In this document: in pieces, positions 8,641 through 19,038 of the stretch
How positions within the stretch are numbered: position 1 is the stretch's first letter
How the letters are laid out: each line of letters starts with the position of its first letter
Assembly (NCBI RefSeq): GCF_902498745.1
Contig: NZ_LR701479.1
Span: 1,182,292 to 1,246,291, forward strand
DNA: 64,000 nucleotides
DNA from: Erythrobacter sp. EC-HK427
GTDB taxonomy: Bacteria > Pseudomonadota > Alphaproteobacteria > Sphingomonadales > Sphingomonadaceae
Reading direction: 5' to 3'
Made by a program: the position numbers and the translations under genes
Notes under the pieces: generated by a model
The model's input: only the letters and a program-made list of their open reading frames with translations
The model's database searches: none
What the model was told of the DNA's origin: nothing

Positions 8641-9746
8641 GCACCGAACAAGAGAAGCAAGTTTCCGATACGCTGGCGCGCCTCGATGCTGCGGCCAGTG
8701 CGGGCGATGTCGAAGCGATCCGTGTGGAAGCGCTGGGCAAGGCGGGCTGGATCAGCGCGCTGATGAAAACGCTGGGCAAAATGACGCCCGAGGAACGGCA
8801 AAGCGAAGGCCCCCGCATTCAGGGCATCCGCGCCCGCGTGGCCGATGCGATCGAGGCGAAGAAGACGGCGCTCGAAGCGGCCGAACTCGAAGCGCGGCTC
8901 GCCACCGAAACGCTTGACCTCACCCTGCCCGCTCCCTCTGTGCCCAAGGGCAGCGTGCATCCGGTGAGCCAGGTGATGGACGAGCTGTCCGAAATCTTCG
9001 CCGATCTGGGCTTCTCGGTCGCTACCGGGCCGGAGATCGAGGACGACTGGTACAATTTCACCGCGCTCAATATGCCTGAAAGCCATCCGGCGCGGGCGAT
9101 GCACGATACCTTCTATTTCGGCGATAACCACCGGGCGCCCAATGGCGGAAAAATGTTGCTCCGGACGCATACCAGTCCCGTGCAAATCCGCACCATGATC
9201 GCCGAAGGTGCTCCTTTGCGCATTATCGCGCCGGGCCGCGTCTACCGTTCGGACAGCGACGCCACGCATACGCCGATGTTCCATCAGGTTGAAGGGCTGG
9301 TGATCGACCGGGATATCCATCTCGGCCACCTCAAATGGACGCTGGAGACTTTCCTCAAGGCTTTCTTCGAAACCGACGATATCGTGTTGCGGCTGCGCCC
9401 TTCCTATTTCCCCTTCACCGAGCCTTCGGTGGAAGTCGATGTCGGCTTTGCTATCGAGAACGGCAAGCGGGTGCTGGGCGGCAGCGGCGACGCGCCGGGG
9501 CATGGCTGGATGGAGCTGCTGGGTAGCGGTATGGTCAACCGGCGGGTGATCGCATTTGCCGGACTCGACCCCGACGAGTGGCAGGGCTTTGCCTTTGGCG
9601 TCGGCGTAGACCGGCTCGCCATGCTCAAATACGGAATGGACGATCTGCGCGCCTTTTTTGACGGCGATGCGCGCTGGCTGTCGCATTACGGGTTCAGCGG
9701 GCTTGACCAGCCAACCCTTTCCGGCGGTGTGGGAGCAAAGGCATGA
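8637..9746 (+). CDS. pheS: Phenylalanyl-tRNA synthetase, alpha subunit
   Basis: 369 residues. Catalytic subunit of the alpha2-beta2 class II synthetase. The N-terminal coiled-coil arm is followed by [14 protein letters not shown], motif 2 ([27 protein letters not shown]) and motif 3 ([20 protein letters not shown]). Length is normal for PheS with the N-terminal arm. The stop overlaps the pheT start (ATGA), so the two subunits are coupled. Confidence 0.97.
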   Translation: MSTEQEKQVSDTLARLDAAASAGDVEAIRVEALGKAGWISALMKTLGKMTPEERQSEGPRIQGIRARVADAIEAKKTALEAAELEARLATETLDLTLPAPSVPKGSVHPVSQVMDELSEIFADLGFSVATGPEIEDDWYNFTALNMPESHPARAMHDTFYFGDNHRAPNGGKMLLRTHTSPVQIRTMIAEGAPLRIIAPGRVYRSDSDATHTPMFHQVEGLVIDRDIHLGHLKWTLETFLKAFFETDDIVLRLRPSYFPFTEPSVEVDVGFAIENGKRVLGGSGDAPGHGWMELLGSGMVNRRVIAFAGLDPDEWQGFAFGVGVDRLAMLKYGMDDLRAFFDGDARWLSHYGFSGLDQPTLSGGVGAKA

Positions 9747-12133
9747 AGTTCTCGCTCGAATGGCTGAAACATTTCCTCGAAACCGAAGCGACGGTGGAGG
9801 AAATTGCCGCCAAGCTGAATGCCATCGGCATCGAAGTCGAAGAGATCGACGATCCGGCGGCAAAGCTGGCCGGATTCCACGTGGCCGAAGTGCTCACCGC
9901 TGCGCCGCATCCCGATGCCGACAAGCTGCAAGTGCTCACGGTCAACACTGGTGAAGGCGAGCCGCTCCAAGTCGTCTGCGGCGCGCCCAATGCGCGTGCG
10001 GGGATGAAAGGCGTGCTTGGGCTTGCTGGTGCGGTCGTCCCGGCGAACGGCATGGTGCTGCGCAAGAGCGCGATCCGCGGCGTCGAATCGAACGGCATGA
10101 TGTGCTCGGTGCGCGAGCTGGAGCTGGGCGACGAGCATGACGGGATTATCGAACTGCCCGCTGATGCGCCTGTCGGCACCGCCTTTGCCGACTATCACAA
10201 TGCCTCGCCTATTTTCGACGTGGCGATCACGCCCAATCGCCCCGATTGCATGGGCGTTTATGGCATAGCCCGCGATCTGGCGGCGGCTGGCCTTGGCACG
10301 CTGAAACCGGTCACCGCGCCGGACATCGCCGCGCAAGCGCCTTGCCCGGTCAAAATCCGCACCGACGATCCCGAAGGCTGTCCGGCCTTCTATGGCCGCG
10401 TCATTACCGGTGTGACCAACGGCCCTTCGCCCGACTGGATGCAGCAGCGGCTGATCGCGGCAGGCCAGCGGCCCAAAAGCGCGCTGGTGGACATCACCAA
10501 TTATCTGATGCTGGCTTTCGGCAGGCCTGCGCACGTCTACGATCTTGCCATGTTGACCGGCCCCGTCGTCGCTCGCCGTGCGGTCGATGGCGAGAGCGTG
10601 AAGGCCTTGAACGAAAAGAGCTACACGCTCGATTCCAGCATGACGGTGATTGCCGATGATGCGGGCGTGCACGATATTGCCGGGATCATGGGCGGCGAAC
10701 ATTCGGCAGTGCAGGACGGCACGACCGATGTGCTGCTCGAAATCGCCTATTTCGATCCCGAGCAGATCGGGGTGACGGGCCGCAAGCTGGGTCTTGCCAC
10801 CGATGCTCGCACCCGGTTCGAGCGCGGCGTCGATCCGGCTTTCCTTGATGACGGCCTTGCCATTCTGACCGACCTTGTGCTGCGCCTGTGCGGCGGGACG
10901 CCGAGCGAGGTGGTGCGCGCAGGCTCGCCGCCGAACGCGCCCAAAGTGGTGGCGTTCGATCCGGCGATGACGGCGAAGCTGGGCGGGGTCGAAGTGCCGG
11001 CGCAAGAGCAGAAACGCATCCTCGAAGCGCTCGATTTCGCGGTCGATGCGGGTTGGAACGTCACGTGCCCGCTGCGCCGCCACGATATCGAAGGCCCAGC
11101 CGATCTGGTCGAGGAAGTGGTGCGGATCTACGGCATCGACAATGTCGCCAGTGTCGCGCTCCCCCGTGCAGAGGGTGTGGCCAAGCCCACCGCCACGCCG
11201 CAGCAGCAGCTTGAGCGCCGCGTGCGCCGCGCCGCCGCCGCGCGCGGGCTGAACGAGGCGGTGACATGGAGCTTCCTGCCGGTACCCGATGCCGAACATT
11301 TTTCGGCTAGCGCGCCGCTCTGGGTGCTCGACAATCCGATCAGCGAGGACATGAAGGCGATGCGCCCCTCGCTCCTCCCCGGCCTGCTCGCCGCTGCCAA
11401 ACGCAATGCCGATCTCGGCGCGGATAGCCTGCGCCTGTTCGAAGTCGGTCGCCGTTATTTGCGCAGCGCTGATAGTTCGTCTGCCGAACATCCCACGCTC
11501 GCCGTGCTGCTGGCGGGCGAGAAGACCCCGCGCGGCTGGGCCACAGGCAAGGCCACGCTGTTCGACGCCTACGACGCCAAGGCTGAGGCTGAAGCTTTGC
11601 TGGCGGAAGCCGGCGCTCCGGTAGCGAATTTGCAAGTGATGGGAGAAGCAGGGCCGCAATTCCATCCCGGCCAGTCGGGCACTCTGCGGCTCGGCCCCAA
11701 GACCGTGCTCGCCCGCTTCGGCGCGCTGCATCCGGCAACGCTCGCAACCTTCGATGTCGATGGCCCGGTGGTCGCAGTGGAGATGTATCTCGATGCGATC
11801 CCTGCGAAGAAGGGCAAATCCGGCTTCGCCAAACCGCATTACGCCCCGCCCGCCTTGCAAGCGGTAACCCGCGATTTCGCCTTCCTCGTCCCCGCTGGCC
11901 TCCCGGCGGGCGACCTGCTGCGCGCGGCCAAAGGCGCGGACAAGGTGAACATCGTCGATGCCCGCGTGTTCGACGTCTTCGCTGGCCAAGGCGTGCCCGA
12001 AGGCAAGAAATCGGTCGCAGTAGAAGTGACGCTGCAACCGGGCGAGAAGTCGTTCAAGGATGACGAGCTGAAGGCGATTTCGGAGGCGGTTGTTGCGTCG
12101 GCTGGGAAGCTGGGTGCGGAGCTGCGTGGGTGA
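9743..12133 (+). CDS. pheT: Phenylalanyl-tRNA synthetase, beta subunit
   Basis: 796 residues, the usual size. Visible parts: N-terminal tRNA-binding OB fold ([17 protein letters not shown]), the B3/B4 editing domain ([58 protein letters not shown]), B5 domain and a C-terminal anticodon-binding domain (FRDFAFLV-like [10 protein letters not shown]). It edits misacylated Tyr-tRNA(Phe). It overlaps pheS by four bases, and the next small gene starts with a GTG inside its stop. Confidence 0.97.
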   Translation: MKFSLEWLKHFLETEATVEEIAAKLNAIGIEVEEIDDPAAKLAGFHVAEVLTAAPHPDADKLQVLTVNTGEGEPLQVVCGAPNARAGMKGVLGLAGAVVPANGMVLRKSAIRGVESNGMMCSVRELELGDEHDGIIELPADAPVGTAFADYHNASPIFDVAITPNRPDCMGVYGIARDLAAAGLGTLKPVTAPDIAAQAPCPVKIRTDDPEGCPAFYGRVITGVTNGPSPDWMQQRLIAAGQRPKSALVDITNYLMLAFGRPAHVYDLAMLTGPVVARRAVDGESVKALNEKSYTLDSSMTVIADDAGVHDIAGIMGGEHSAVQDGTTDVLLEIAYFDPEQIGVTGRKLGLATDARTRFERGVDPAFLDDGLAILTDLVLRLCGGTPSEVVRAGSPPNAPKVVAFDPAMTAKLGGVEVPAQEQKRILEALDFAVDAGWNVTCPLRRHDIEGPADLVEEVVRIYGIDNVASVALPRAEGVAKPTATPQQQLERRVRRAAAARGLNEAVTWSFLPVPDAEHFSASAPLWVLDNPISEDMKAMRPSLLPGLLAAAKRNADLGADSLRLFEVGRRYLRSADSSSAEHPTLAVLLAGEKTPRGWATGKATLFDAYDAKAEAEALLAEAGAPVANLQVMGEAGPQFHPGQSGTLRLGPKTVLARFGALHPATLATFDVDGPVVAVEMYLDAIPAKKGKSGFAKPHYAPPALQAVTRDFAFLVPAGLPAGDLLRAAKGADKVNIVDARVFDVFAGQGVPEGKKSVAVEVTLQPGEKSFKDDELKAISEAVVASAGKLGAELRG

Positions 12134-12549
12134 AACTTATCGAGCGTCTGACCCAGGGCTTGCCCGATCCGGAAACGGCGCCAGACGCGGATATTTTTAT
12201 GACTGTCGCAGTTCCAGGCGATATCGACCCATTCGAGCGGCACGCGCGCTTCAGCATTCCGTTGGATGCCGAGCTTCGGCTCGCAGGTCTCGGCTGCTCA
12301 TCGGGTGGCGGAACGCTATATTTTGAACGCGATGAATGGACGCCAGACGGCAAGGACGAGATCGCCTATTGCATTGTCGACATCGAAGCGTCGCATCTGG
12401 ACAAGGTTCGGGAATTGCTGCGCTTCCATTTACCAGTTCTCGGTGCTCCGGCAGGCACGCTGGTGCAGTTCGGTGACCGCGAAGACGCCTATGATGGAAG
12501 CGACTGGGTCCTGGGTCAGGAGCGCACGGTTCCCGACCCGTTCGGCTGA
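12130..12549 (+). CDS. Uncharacterised protein downstream of pheT
   Basis: 139 residues starting with GTG at 12130, overlapping the pheT stop (GTGA). Soluble, acidic and without signal peptide or membrane segment. It has a beta-rich middle (DIFMTVAVPGDIDPFERHARFSIPLDAEL) and ends VLGQERTVPDPFG. I do not recognise a family. Coupling to pheT suggests co-expression, not necessarily a translation role. Confidence 0.7.
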   Translation: MKLIERLTQGLPDPETAPDADIFMTVAVPGDIDPFERHARFSIPLDAELRLAGLGCSSGGGTLYFERDEWTPDGKDEIAYCIVDIEASHLDKVRELLRFHLPVLGAPAGTLVQFGDREDAYDGSDWVLGQERTVPDPFG

Positions 12550-12597
12550 TATGATCGCTCTCGACCGCGATGCCTCGCTCGGCTAGGCGCGCAAGCC

Positions 12598-14130
12598 ATG
12601 TCCACCAGAAGAACCTTCGCCATCATTTCGCACCCTGACGCGGGGAAGACCACGCTCACGGAAAAGCTCCTGCTGCAAGGCGGGGCGATTCATGCGGCGG
12701 GGGCGGTGAAGGCGCGCGGGGAAGCGCGGCGGGCGCGGTCGGACTGGATGAAGATCGAGCAGCAACGTGGCATCTCGGTCACCTCCAGCGTGATGACCTT
12801 CGAAAAAGATTTCAACGGAGAGACGATTACCTTCAACCTGCTCGATACGCCGGGGCACGAGGATTTCTCCGAAGACACCTATCGCACGCTGACCGCGGTC
12901 GATTCCGCCATCATGGTGATTGACGCCGCCAAGGGGATCGAGCCGCAGACGCTCAAGCTGTTCGAAGTCTGCCGCCTGCGCAGCGTGCCGATCATCACCT
13001 TCGTCAACAAGGTGGACCGCGAAGGCCGCGACGCGTTCGAGACTCTGGACGAAGTGGCGGACAAGCTGGCGCTCGATGTCAGCCCGCAAATGTGGCCCAT
13101 CGGCATGGGCGGGCTGTTCGAAGGCCTGCTCGATTTCCGCACCGGCGAGGTCGCGCGGCCCGAGGGTGGCTCGAAGGAGTATCTGGGCAAGCGCGATGCC
13201 GATGCCGCTATCCCGGATAATTATGCCGAGGAAATCGAACTGGCGCGCGCAGGCTATCCCGAGCTTGATCTGGAAGCCTATCGCAATGGCGATCTGACGC
13301 CCGTCTATTTCGGCTCCGCCTTGAAGAATTTCGGGGTGGAGGAGCTCATCGACGCGATTGCCCGCTATGCCCCGCCGCCGCGTCCGCAACCCGCGGGTGA
13401 GGAGACAATCGGGCCGGAGCGCGATGAGGTCACCGGCTTCATCTTCAAGGTGCAGGCCAATATGGACCCCAACCACCGCGACCGCATCGCGTTCATGCGG
13501 CAGGTGTCGGGCACGTTCAAACGCGGCATGAAACTGACGCCGAGCGGGCTGGGAAAACCCATCGCGGTGCATTCGCCCATCCTGTTCTTCGCGCAAGACC
13601 GCGAGATTGCCGATACCGCCAGCCCCGGCGACATTATCGGCATTCCCAATCACGGCACGCTGCGCGTGGGCGATACGCTCAGCGAGAAGAACACCATCCG
13701 CTTCACCGGTCTGCCCAATTTCGCGCCGGAAATCCTGCGCCGCGTGCAGCTGAAAGACCCGACCAAGACCAAGCAATTGCGCAAGGCGCTGGATGATTTG
13801 TCCGAAGAGGGCGTGATCCAGGTGTTCTACCCGATCATCGGCGGATCAAGCATTGTCGGCGTGGTCGGGCAGTTGCAGCTGGAAGTGCTGATCTCGCGGC
13901 TGGAGGCGGAATATAAGGTCGAGGCGGCGCTCGAACCCTCGCCTTTCGCGACCGCGCGCTGGCTCAAGGGTCCGCAAGCCAAAATCGACGAGTTCGAGCG
14001 CTTCAACCAGGGCAATCTCGGCAAAGACCGCGACGGCGATCTGGTGTTCATGGCCAAGAGCCCGTGGGATGTCGGCTACCAGCAGGAAAAGAACCCGGAG
14101 ATCGTGTTCTCGGCCACGAAGGAGCGGTGA
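12598..14130 (+). CDS. prfC: Peptide chain release factor 3
   Basis: 510 residues. Translational GTPase that recycles RF1/RF2 from the ribosome. G1 HPDAGKTTL (residues 12-20), switch region with QQRGISVTSSVM, G3 DTPGHEDFSEDTYR and G4 NKVDRE are all present, followed by the RF3-specific C-terminal domain (GVIQVFYPIIGGSSIVGVVGQLQLEVL). Slightly shorter than the E. coli protein (529). It stands just downstream of the phe cluster on the same strand. Confidence 0.96.
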   Translation: MSTRRTFAIISHPDAGKTTLTEKLLLQGGAIHAAGAVKARGEARRARSDWMKIEQQRGISVTSSVMTFEKDFNGETITFNLLDTPGHEDFSEDTYRTLTAVDSAIMVIDAAKGIEPQTLKLFEVCRLRSVPIITFVNKVDREGRDAFETLDEVADKLALDVSPQMWPIGMGGLFEGLLDFRTGEVARPEGGSKEYLGKRDADAAIPDNYAEEIELARAGYPELDLEAYRNGDLTPVYFGSALKNFGVEELIDAIARYAPPPRPQPAGEETIGPERDEVTGFIFKVQANMDPNHRDRIAFMRQVSGTFKRGMKLTPSGLGKPIAVHSPILFFAQDREIADTASPGDIIGIPNHGTLRVGDTLSEKNTIRFTGLPNFAPEILRRVQLKDPTKTKQLRKALDDLSEEGVIQVFYPIIGGSSIVGVVGQLQLEVLISRLEAEYKVEAALEPSPFATARWLKGPQAKIDEFERFNQGNLGKDRDGDLVFMAKSPWDVGYQQEKNPEIVFSATKER

Positions 14131-14162
14131 CAAGCGTGGCGCGCGGGCCTAGGCTCGCCGCT

Positions 14163-14720
14163 ATGGCCGACTTCTCCGACACGCTCACTGACAAACACAT
14201 CGCCATGATCGAACGCCAGCCGGTGTTCTTTGTCGCCACCGCGGCAGCGGATGCGCGGATCAATCTCTCGCCCAAGGGCTATGATGCGTTTCGCGTGCTG
14301 GCGCCCGACCGTGTTGCGTGGCTCGATCTGGCGGGTTCGGGGAATGAGACCAATGCGCATCTGCTCGCCGATGGCCGCATCACGATCATGTTTTGCAATT
14401 TCGATCAGCCCGCGCTGATCCTGCGCATTTACGGGCGCGGCACGCCGGTGCTTCCGGCGGATGACGGCTGGGCGGAACTGGCCGCGCATTTCACCCTCCT
14501 GCCCGGCACGCGGCAAATCTTCGATATACAGGTCGAGAGCGTGCAGACGAGCTGCGGCTGGGGCGTCCCGTTTATGGAGCTGAAGTCGGAGCGCAACACG
14601 CTGGTCAAAGCGCATAGCGGAGTGGACGAGGAAAAGTGGCTCGCCAAGCGGCAGAACCACCCCGGCAGCATTGACGGCCTGCCCACCCGCAAGACCGACC
14701 GCTATATTGCCGGCGAATAG
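14163..14720 (+). CDS. Pyridoxamine 5'-phosphate oxidase-family flavin-binding protein
   Basis: 185 residues from ATG 14163. Split-barrel FMN-binding fold of the PNPOx-like family: PVFFVATAAADARINLSPKGYDAFRVLAPDRVAWLDLAGSGNETNAHL is typical of this subgroup in proteobacteria. Biochemical substrate is not known; the family includes general stress and F420/FMN oxidoreductases. It does not look like true PdxH. Start chosen over the longer upstream frame because the motif begins directly after it. Confidence 0.8.
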   Translation: MADFSDTLTDKHIAMIERQPVFFVATAAADARINLSPKGYDAFRVLAPDRVAWLDLAGSGNETNAHLLADGRITIMFCNFDQPALILRIYGRGTPVLPADDGWAELAAHFTLLPGTRQIFDIQVESVQTSCGWGVPFMELKSERNTLVKAHSGVDEEKWLAKRQNHPGSIDGLPTRKTDRYIAGE

Positions 14721-14733
14721 CAAGCCTGATCGC

Positions 14734-15444
14734 ATGGAGCTGACATTCGCCAGCTACAATATCCACAAGGGCGTGGGCGGCGACGGGCGGCGCGTACCGT
14801 TGCGCATTCTCGATGTATTGGATGAAATGGCCGCGGATGTGGTCGCCTTGCAGGAAGTCGATATCCGCTTCGGCAACCGGCAGAGCGTGCTTGATCTGCG
14901 CGACATTGAACGGCGCGGCTGGCAAGTGGCGGCAGTGCCGACCAAGCCGGCGAGCATGGGCTGGCACGGCAATGCGCTGCTGGTGCGCGAGGGGATTGGT
15001 ATCGCGCAAGTTGAGGCCGAGCATCTCCCCAGCCTCGAACCGCGCGGCGCAGTGCGCGCAAGACTGGTCGCGCAGGGGCAGGAGATTTGCGTCACTGCCA
15101 TGCATCTCGATTTGAGCGGGCTCGCGCGCAAGCGGCAATTTGCGCATCTGTGCAATGCCAGCCGCGCGCCCGGCCTGCCTGCGGTGATGCTGGGCGATTG
15201 CAACGAATGGCTCCGCCCCATCGGCGGGGAGCGGGGGCTGGCGGCGCATTGGCAGATGGTGGAGCCGGGCAAGAGCTTTCCCGCGCGCCGCCCGCTGCTG
15301 TCGCTCGACCGGGTGATGCACACGCCGCATTGGCGGCTTGCCGCGGCGCGTGTGCATTCGAGCGCGCTGGCGCGGCAAGCGTCTGATCATCTGCCGATCA
15401 TCGCGCGGCTCGCGCTGGAGCGGGCAGACCTGCCCGAAAAATAG
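14734..15444 (+). CDS. Endonuclease/exonuclease/phosphatase family protein
   Basis: 236 residues from ATG 14734. EEP-fold metal-dependent phosphodiesterase: N-terminal SYNIHKGVGGDGRR, VVALQEVD (Glu metal ligand), HGNALLVRE, MLGDCNEW (Asp/Asn) and the C-terminal ASDHLPIIARL with the catalytic Asp-His pair. Likely hydrolyses nucleic acid or lipid phosphodiesters, exact substrate unknown. It follows the flavin-binding protein gene by 13 bp and probably shares its transcript. Confidence 0.88.
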   Translation: MELTFASYNIHKGVGGDGRRVPLRILDVLDEMAADVVALQEVDIRFGNRQSVLDLRDIERRGWQVAAVPTKPASMGWHGNALLVREGIGIAQVEAEHLPSLEPRGAVRARLVAQGQEICVTAMHLDLSGLARKRQFAHLCNASRAPGLPAVMLGDCNEWLRPIGGERGLAAHWQMVEPGKSFPARRPLLSLDRVMHTPHWRLAAARVHSSALARQASDHLPIIARLALERADLPEK

Positions 15445-15513
15445 GCGCACCTGCCCGATTCTTGTGCGATGCAGCATCGGCAATACTCCGCCAATCGCGG
15501 AGTCTCCTTGTGA

Positions 15514-15936
<423 letters not shown>

Positions 15937-15953
15937 AACAGGGGTCAGCTTCA

Positions 15954-17282
15954 ATGAAAACATCTCTCTTCAAGCTTGGCGCTGCTGCAACTGCCGCGCT
16001 GCTCGTTGCGGGGCCCGCCATGGCGGCGGCTCCTGCGCCGGTTCCCAATCCTGGCAACAACGCCTGGATGATGACCTCGACCATCCTCGTCCTGCTGATG
16101 ATCCTGCCGGGTCTGGCGCTGTTTTACGGCGGCCTGACCCGTTCCAAGAATATGCTGTCCACCATGACGCAGATCGGCGCGACGGCGGCGCTCGCCATGC
16201 TGATCTGGGTGATGTGGGGCTATTCGTTGGCTTTCGGGGATACGTCCTACGAAGGCACGCTGGGCATGTTCATCAGTGGCGGCAGCTACTTCCTGATTGG
16301 CACCGATGCCAGCAGCACGGCGGCAACCTTCACCGATGAAGTCATCAGCAAATATGTCTTCATCAGCTTCCAGATGACGTTTGCGGCGATTACCGCGGCG
16401 CTGATCCTGGGGGCCACGGCAGAGCGGATGAAGTTCGCCGCGACGATGCTGTTCGTGCCGCTTTGGCTTACAATCGTCTACTTCCCGATTGCCCACATGG
16501 TGTGGGCGAGCAATGGCCTGCTCTATGTCGATGGCGCGCTGGACTTTGCCGGCGGCACCGTGGTGCATATCAATGCCGGTGTCTCGGGCCTGGTGCTTGC
16601 TTACCTCCTCGGCAAGCGTCGCGGCTATCCGGCAGAACAGATGCCGCCGCACTCGATGACGCTGACGATGGTCGGCACGGGCCTGCTGTGGGTGGGCTGG
16701 TTCGGGTTCAACGCCGGTTCGGCGCTCGAAGCTGACGGTTCGGCTGGGCTTGCCATGATCAACACCTTTGTTGCCACCGCAGCGGGCGGCCTCGCGTGGA
16801 TGGTGATCGAGAAGCTGGCGGGCCACAAGGGTTCGGCACTGGGCTTCTGCTCGGGCGTGATTGCAGGCCTCGTGGCCGTGACGCCTGCTGCGGGCAATAG
16901 CGGCCCGTTCGGCGCGATCCTGCTCGGCATCATCTCTTCGCTCGTCTGCTACATCGCGGTCGCCAAGGTGAAGGGCAAGTTCGGTTATGACGACTCGCTC
17001 GATGCTTTCGGCATCCACGGCGTGGGCGGGATCGTCGGCGCTATCGGCACGGCGGTGGTCTATCAGGCCTTCCTCGGCGGGCCTGCTGGCGACACCGCCA
17101 ATCCGCTCGGCGTGCAGCTCTGGATCCAGATCAAGGGCGTGCTCATCACGATCGTCTGGGCCGGTGTCGGTACGCTGATCGCTGGTCTGGTGACCAAGGC
17201 GCTGGTTGGCCTGCGGGTTGACGAGGAAGCCGAAGTCAACGGCCTCGACATCTCCGAACATGGAGAGCGCGCTTACAACTAA
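15954..17282 (+). CDS. amtB: Ammonium transporter AmtB
   Basis: 442 residues. Trimeric inner-membrane ammonium channel with a cleavable signal peptide (MKTSLFKLGAAATAALLVAGPAMAAAP) and eleven membrane segments. Family motifs are present: PGLALFYGGLTRSKNMLS, the DFAGGTVVHINAGVSGLV block with the pore His, WVGWFGFNAGSAL, and DAFGIHGVGG with the second pore His. It is second in the sigma-54 operon with glnK, whose product blocks it when nitrogen is plentiful. A terminator follows before a second PII gene. Confidence 0.97.
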   Translation: MKTSLFKLGAAATAALLVAGPAMAAAPAPVPNPGNNAWMMTSTILVLLMILPGLALFYGGLTRSKNMLSTMTQIGATAALAMLIWVMWGYSLAFGDTSYEGTLGMFISGGSYFLIGTDASSTAATFTDEVISKYVFISFQMTFAAITAALILGATAERMKFAATMLFVPLWLTIVYFPIAHMVWASNGLLYVDGALDFAGGTVVHINAGVSGLVLAYLLGKRRGYPAEQMPPHSMTLTMVGTGLLWVGWFGFNAGSALEADGSAGLAMINTFVATAAGGLAWMVIEKLAGHKGSALGFCSGVIAGLVAVTPAAGNSGPFGAILLGIISSLVCYIAVAKVKGKFGYDDSLDAFGIHGVGGIVGAIGTAVVYQAFLGGPAGDTANPLGVQLWIQIKGVLITIVWAGVGTLIAGLVTKALVGLRVDEEAEVNGLDISEHGERAYN

Positions 17283-17366
17283 CCCAAGTTTGGCAGGGCC
17301 GGGACCTCTCCTCTCTCTCCCCGGCTCTGCCTCACCTCGTTCCTCCTGCGAACATAAAAACTGCCA

Positions 17367-17399
17367 AGGGCCGGAGCCACCCGCTCCGGCCCCTTTTTT
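17367..17399 (+). terminator. Intrinsic terminator after amtB
   Basis: GGGCCGGAGC and GCTCCGGCCC form a 10-bp stem around a CACCC-type loop, followed by six T. It separates amtB from the second PII gene, so that gene needs read-through or its own promoter. Confidence 0.88.
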
Positions 17400-17485
17400 G
17401 TGCCCGCGTGCCGCGTGGGGACTTGCCAGCCGCGCGGCTGCGCCGCACAAGCTGGCGGCAAGAGCTGCAAAAAGGGGGCCGCGCC

Positions 17486-17824
17486 ATGAAACTCGTCATT
17501 GCCGTGATCAAACCGCACCGGCTGGAAGCTGTGCGCGAGGCGCTCGCGGGGATCGGTGTGGCTGGAATGACGGTGTGCGAGGCGAAGGGGTTCGGGCGGC
17601 AAAAGGGCCAGAACGAGATTTATCGCGGGGCCGAATATGCGGTGAACATGCTGCCCAAAGTGCGGCTGGAAATCGCCTGCGACGATGCGCTCGCCCCGCA
17701 GATTGTCGAAACCATCCGCAATGCAGCAAACAATGGCCAGATCGGCGACGGCAAGATCTTTGTGCTCGAACTGGCAGGCGCGACCCGCATCCGCACCGGC
17801 GAAAGCGGCGAGCTGGCGCTGTAG
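17486..17824 (+). CDS. Nitrogen regulatory protein P-II (second copy)
   Basis: 112 residues and closely similar to the PII protein upstream of amtB; both keep [19 protein letters not shown], Tyr51 in EIYRGAEY and [10 protein letters not shown]. It lies about 200 bp after amtB, behind a terminator, and has AAAGGGGG before the ATG. No sigma-54 promoter was found in front of it, so it may be expressed differently from the first copy. The name glnB or glnK cannot be decided from sequence alone. Confidence 0.93.
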   Translation: MKLVIAVIKPHRLEAVREALAGIGVAGMTVCEAKGFGRQKGQNEIYRGAEYAVNMLPKVRLEIACDDALAPQIVETIRNAANNGQIGDGKIFVLELAGATRIRTGESGELAL

Positions 17825-17901
17825 CTCGCCTCTTGCTGCGCGATTGCGCCCGCCGCGCGGCCCGCGTAGAAGCGCGTAAGGCGCAGGGTTGGAGAGGCAG
17901 A

Positions 17902-19038
17902 ATGCGGGGAATAGCGGCACATTTGGCAGGCATGGCGCTGATCGCGCTTGCTGCTCCGGCAGCGGCGCAGGAGAGCGGGCCCTACATCGCGGCCGATGCT
18001 GGCGCGGTGCTGCCGGTGGAGTTCAGCAGTGACATCGCTGGCGTGCGCGAAGACGCCACAAGCACCGGCAAGACCGGCTGGGGCGCATCGCTGCGCGCGG
18101 GCTATCGCTGGGACTGGCTGCGCACCGAGCTGGAAGGCTCCTACCAGAGCTTCGGCGCGGACGAGATCAGCGTGGCGACGCAGGGCCTTCCCGCTGGCGG
18201 CGAGAGCCTCGCCAATGGCAGCTTCCCCTATGGCGGGGATTTCTCGCTCGCCTCACTGATGGCGAACACGCTGGCCGAGTTTGGCGAAGAAGACGGGGCG
18301 CGCTTTGCTATCGGCGGCGGGGTCGGGCGCAGCTGGATGCAGGCGGATACGGCGCTGGCAGGAAGCACCATCGCGCATCTCGACGCGCGCGATAGCGAAT
18401 GGGCGTGGCAGGCGCTCGCCGAAGCGCGCGTGCCGGTGAGCGAGCGTGTCGATCTGGGCCTGCGCTACCGCTATTTCAGCACGCTGGAATTTGAAGTCGA
18501 CGATACGCTGGGGCGCGATACGCAATTCGAACTGGCGACGCACAGCCTTTCGCTCGGGCTGACCGTGCGGTTTGGCGGTGGCCGCGAAGCGCCAATGATC
18601 CAACCGAGCGCGCCGCCGGTTGCGGCCATCGCGCCCGCGCCTGTGCGGCGCCCGCCGCCTGGCCCCCGTCTTCCACCTCCGGTTCCTTGCGAGACCGGCC
18701 CTTACATCGTCTATTTCGACTGGGATGAGGCTGCGATCACAATCGAAGCCGAGCAGGTGCTGGATTCGGTTATCCGCGCTTACGCCAATTGCGGCAATGC
18801 ATCGGTGATGCTGGCCGGCCACGCCGACCGTTCCGGGCCGCAGGGCTACAACGTCACCCTGTCGCAGCGGCGCAATGCGGCGGTGCGCACCTATTTGGCG
18901 GATCGCGGGGTGCCCGGGAACATGATGGCCGCCGAGGCCTATGGCGAGAGCCGCTCGCGCGTCCCGACCAGCGATGGCGTACGCGAAGCGCAGAACCGCC
19001 GGGTCGAGATCATGTTCGGCCCCGGTTCGGGCAGTTAG
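17902..19038 (+). CDS. OmpA-family outer-membrane protein
   Basis: 378 residues from ATG 17902, preceded by GGAGAGG. Signal peptide MRGIAAHLAGMALIALAAPAAAQ, then an N-terminal eight-stranded barrel (about residues 25-230), a proline-rich linker (PPPGPRLPPPVPC) and a C-terminal OmpA peptidoglycan-binding domain (YIVYFDWDEAAIT, GHADRSGPQGYNVTLSQRRNAAVRTYL, YGESRSRVPTSDGVREAQNRRVEI). It tethers the outer membrane to the wall. A longer upstream reading frame exists but overlaps the PII gene and is not used. Its stop overlaps the stop of the convergent desaturase gene. Confidence 0.9.
   Translation: MRGIAAHLAGMALIALAAPAAAQESGPYIAADAGAVLPVEFSSDIAGVREDATSTGKTGWGASLRAGYRWDWLRTELEGSYQSFGADEISVATQGLPAGGESLANGSFPYGGDFSLASLMANTLAEFGEEDGARFAIGGGVGRSWMQADTALAGSTIAHLDARDSEWAWQALAEARVPVSERVDLGLRYRYFSTLEFEVDDTLGRDTQFELATHSLSLGLTVRFGGGREAPMIQPSAPPVAAIAPAPVRRPPPGPRLPPPVPCETGPYIVYFDWDEAAITIEAEQVLDSVIRAYANCGNASVMLAGHADRSGPQGYNVTLSQRRNAAVRTYLADRGVPGNMMAAEAYGESRSRVPTSDGVREAQNRRVEIMFGPGSGS

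Noticed and set aside
9686-12037. Long minus-strand open frame opposite pheT
   Set aside because: It is the antisense shadow of a certain gene at high GC; its translation is His/Arg/Gly-rich and has no family pattern.
15447-15467. GCACC...GTGC as an NtrC site before glnK
   Set aside because: Spacing between the half-sites is too long for the TGCACC-N5-GGTGCA consensus.
17410-17465. Possible sigma-54 promoter or regulatory hairpin before the second PII gene
   Set aside because: A GG-N10-GC spacing exists at 17417-17430 but the -12 box is CCAGC and not TTGC; the nearby inverted repeat has no T-run.
17206-17901. Upstream extension of the OmpA-like gene
   Set aside because: The frame is open but overlaps amtB's end and the second PII gene; the signal peptide and GGAGAGG mark the start at 17902.
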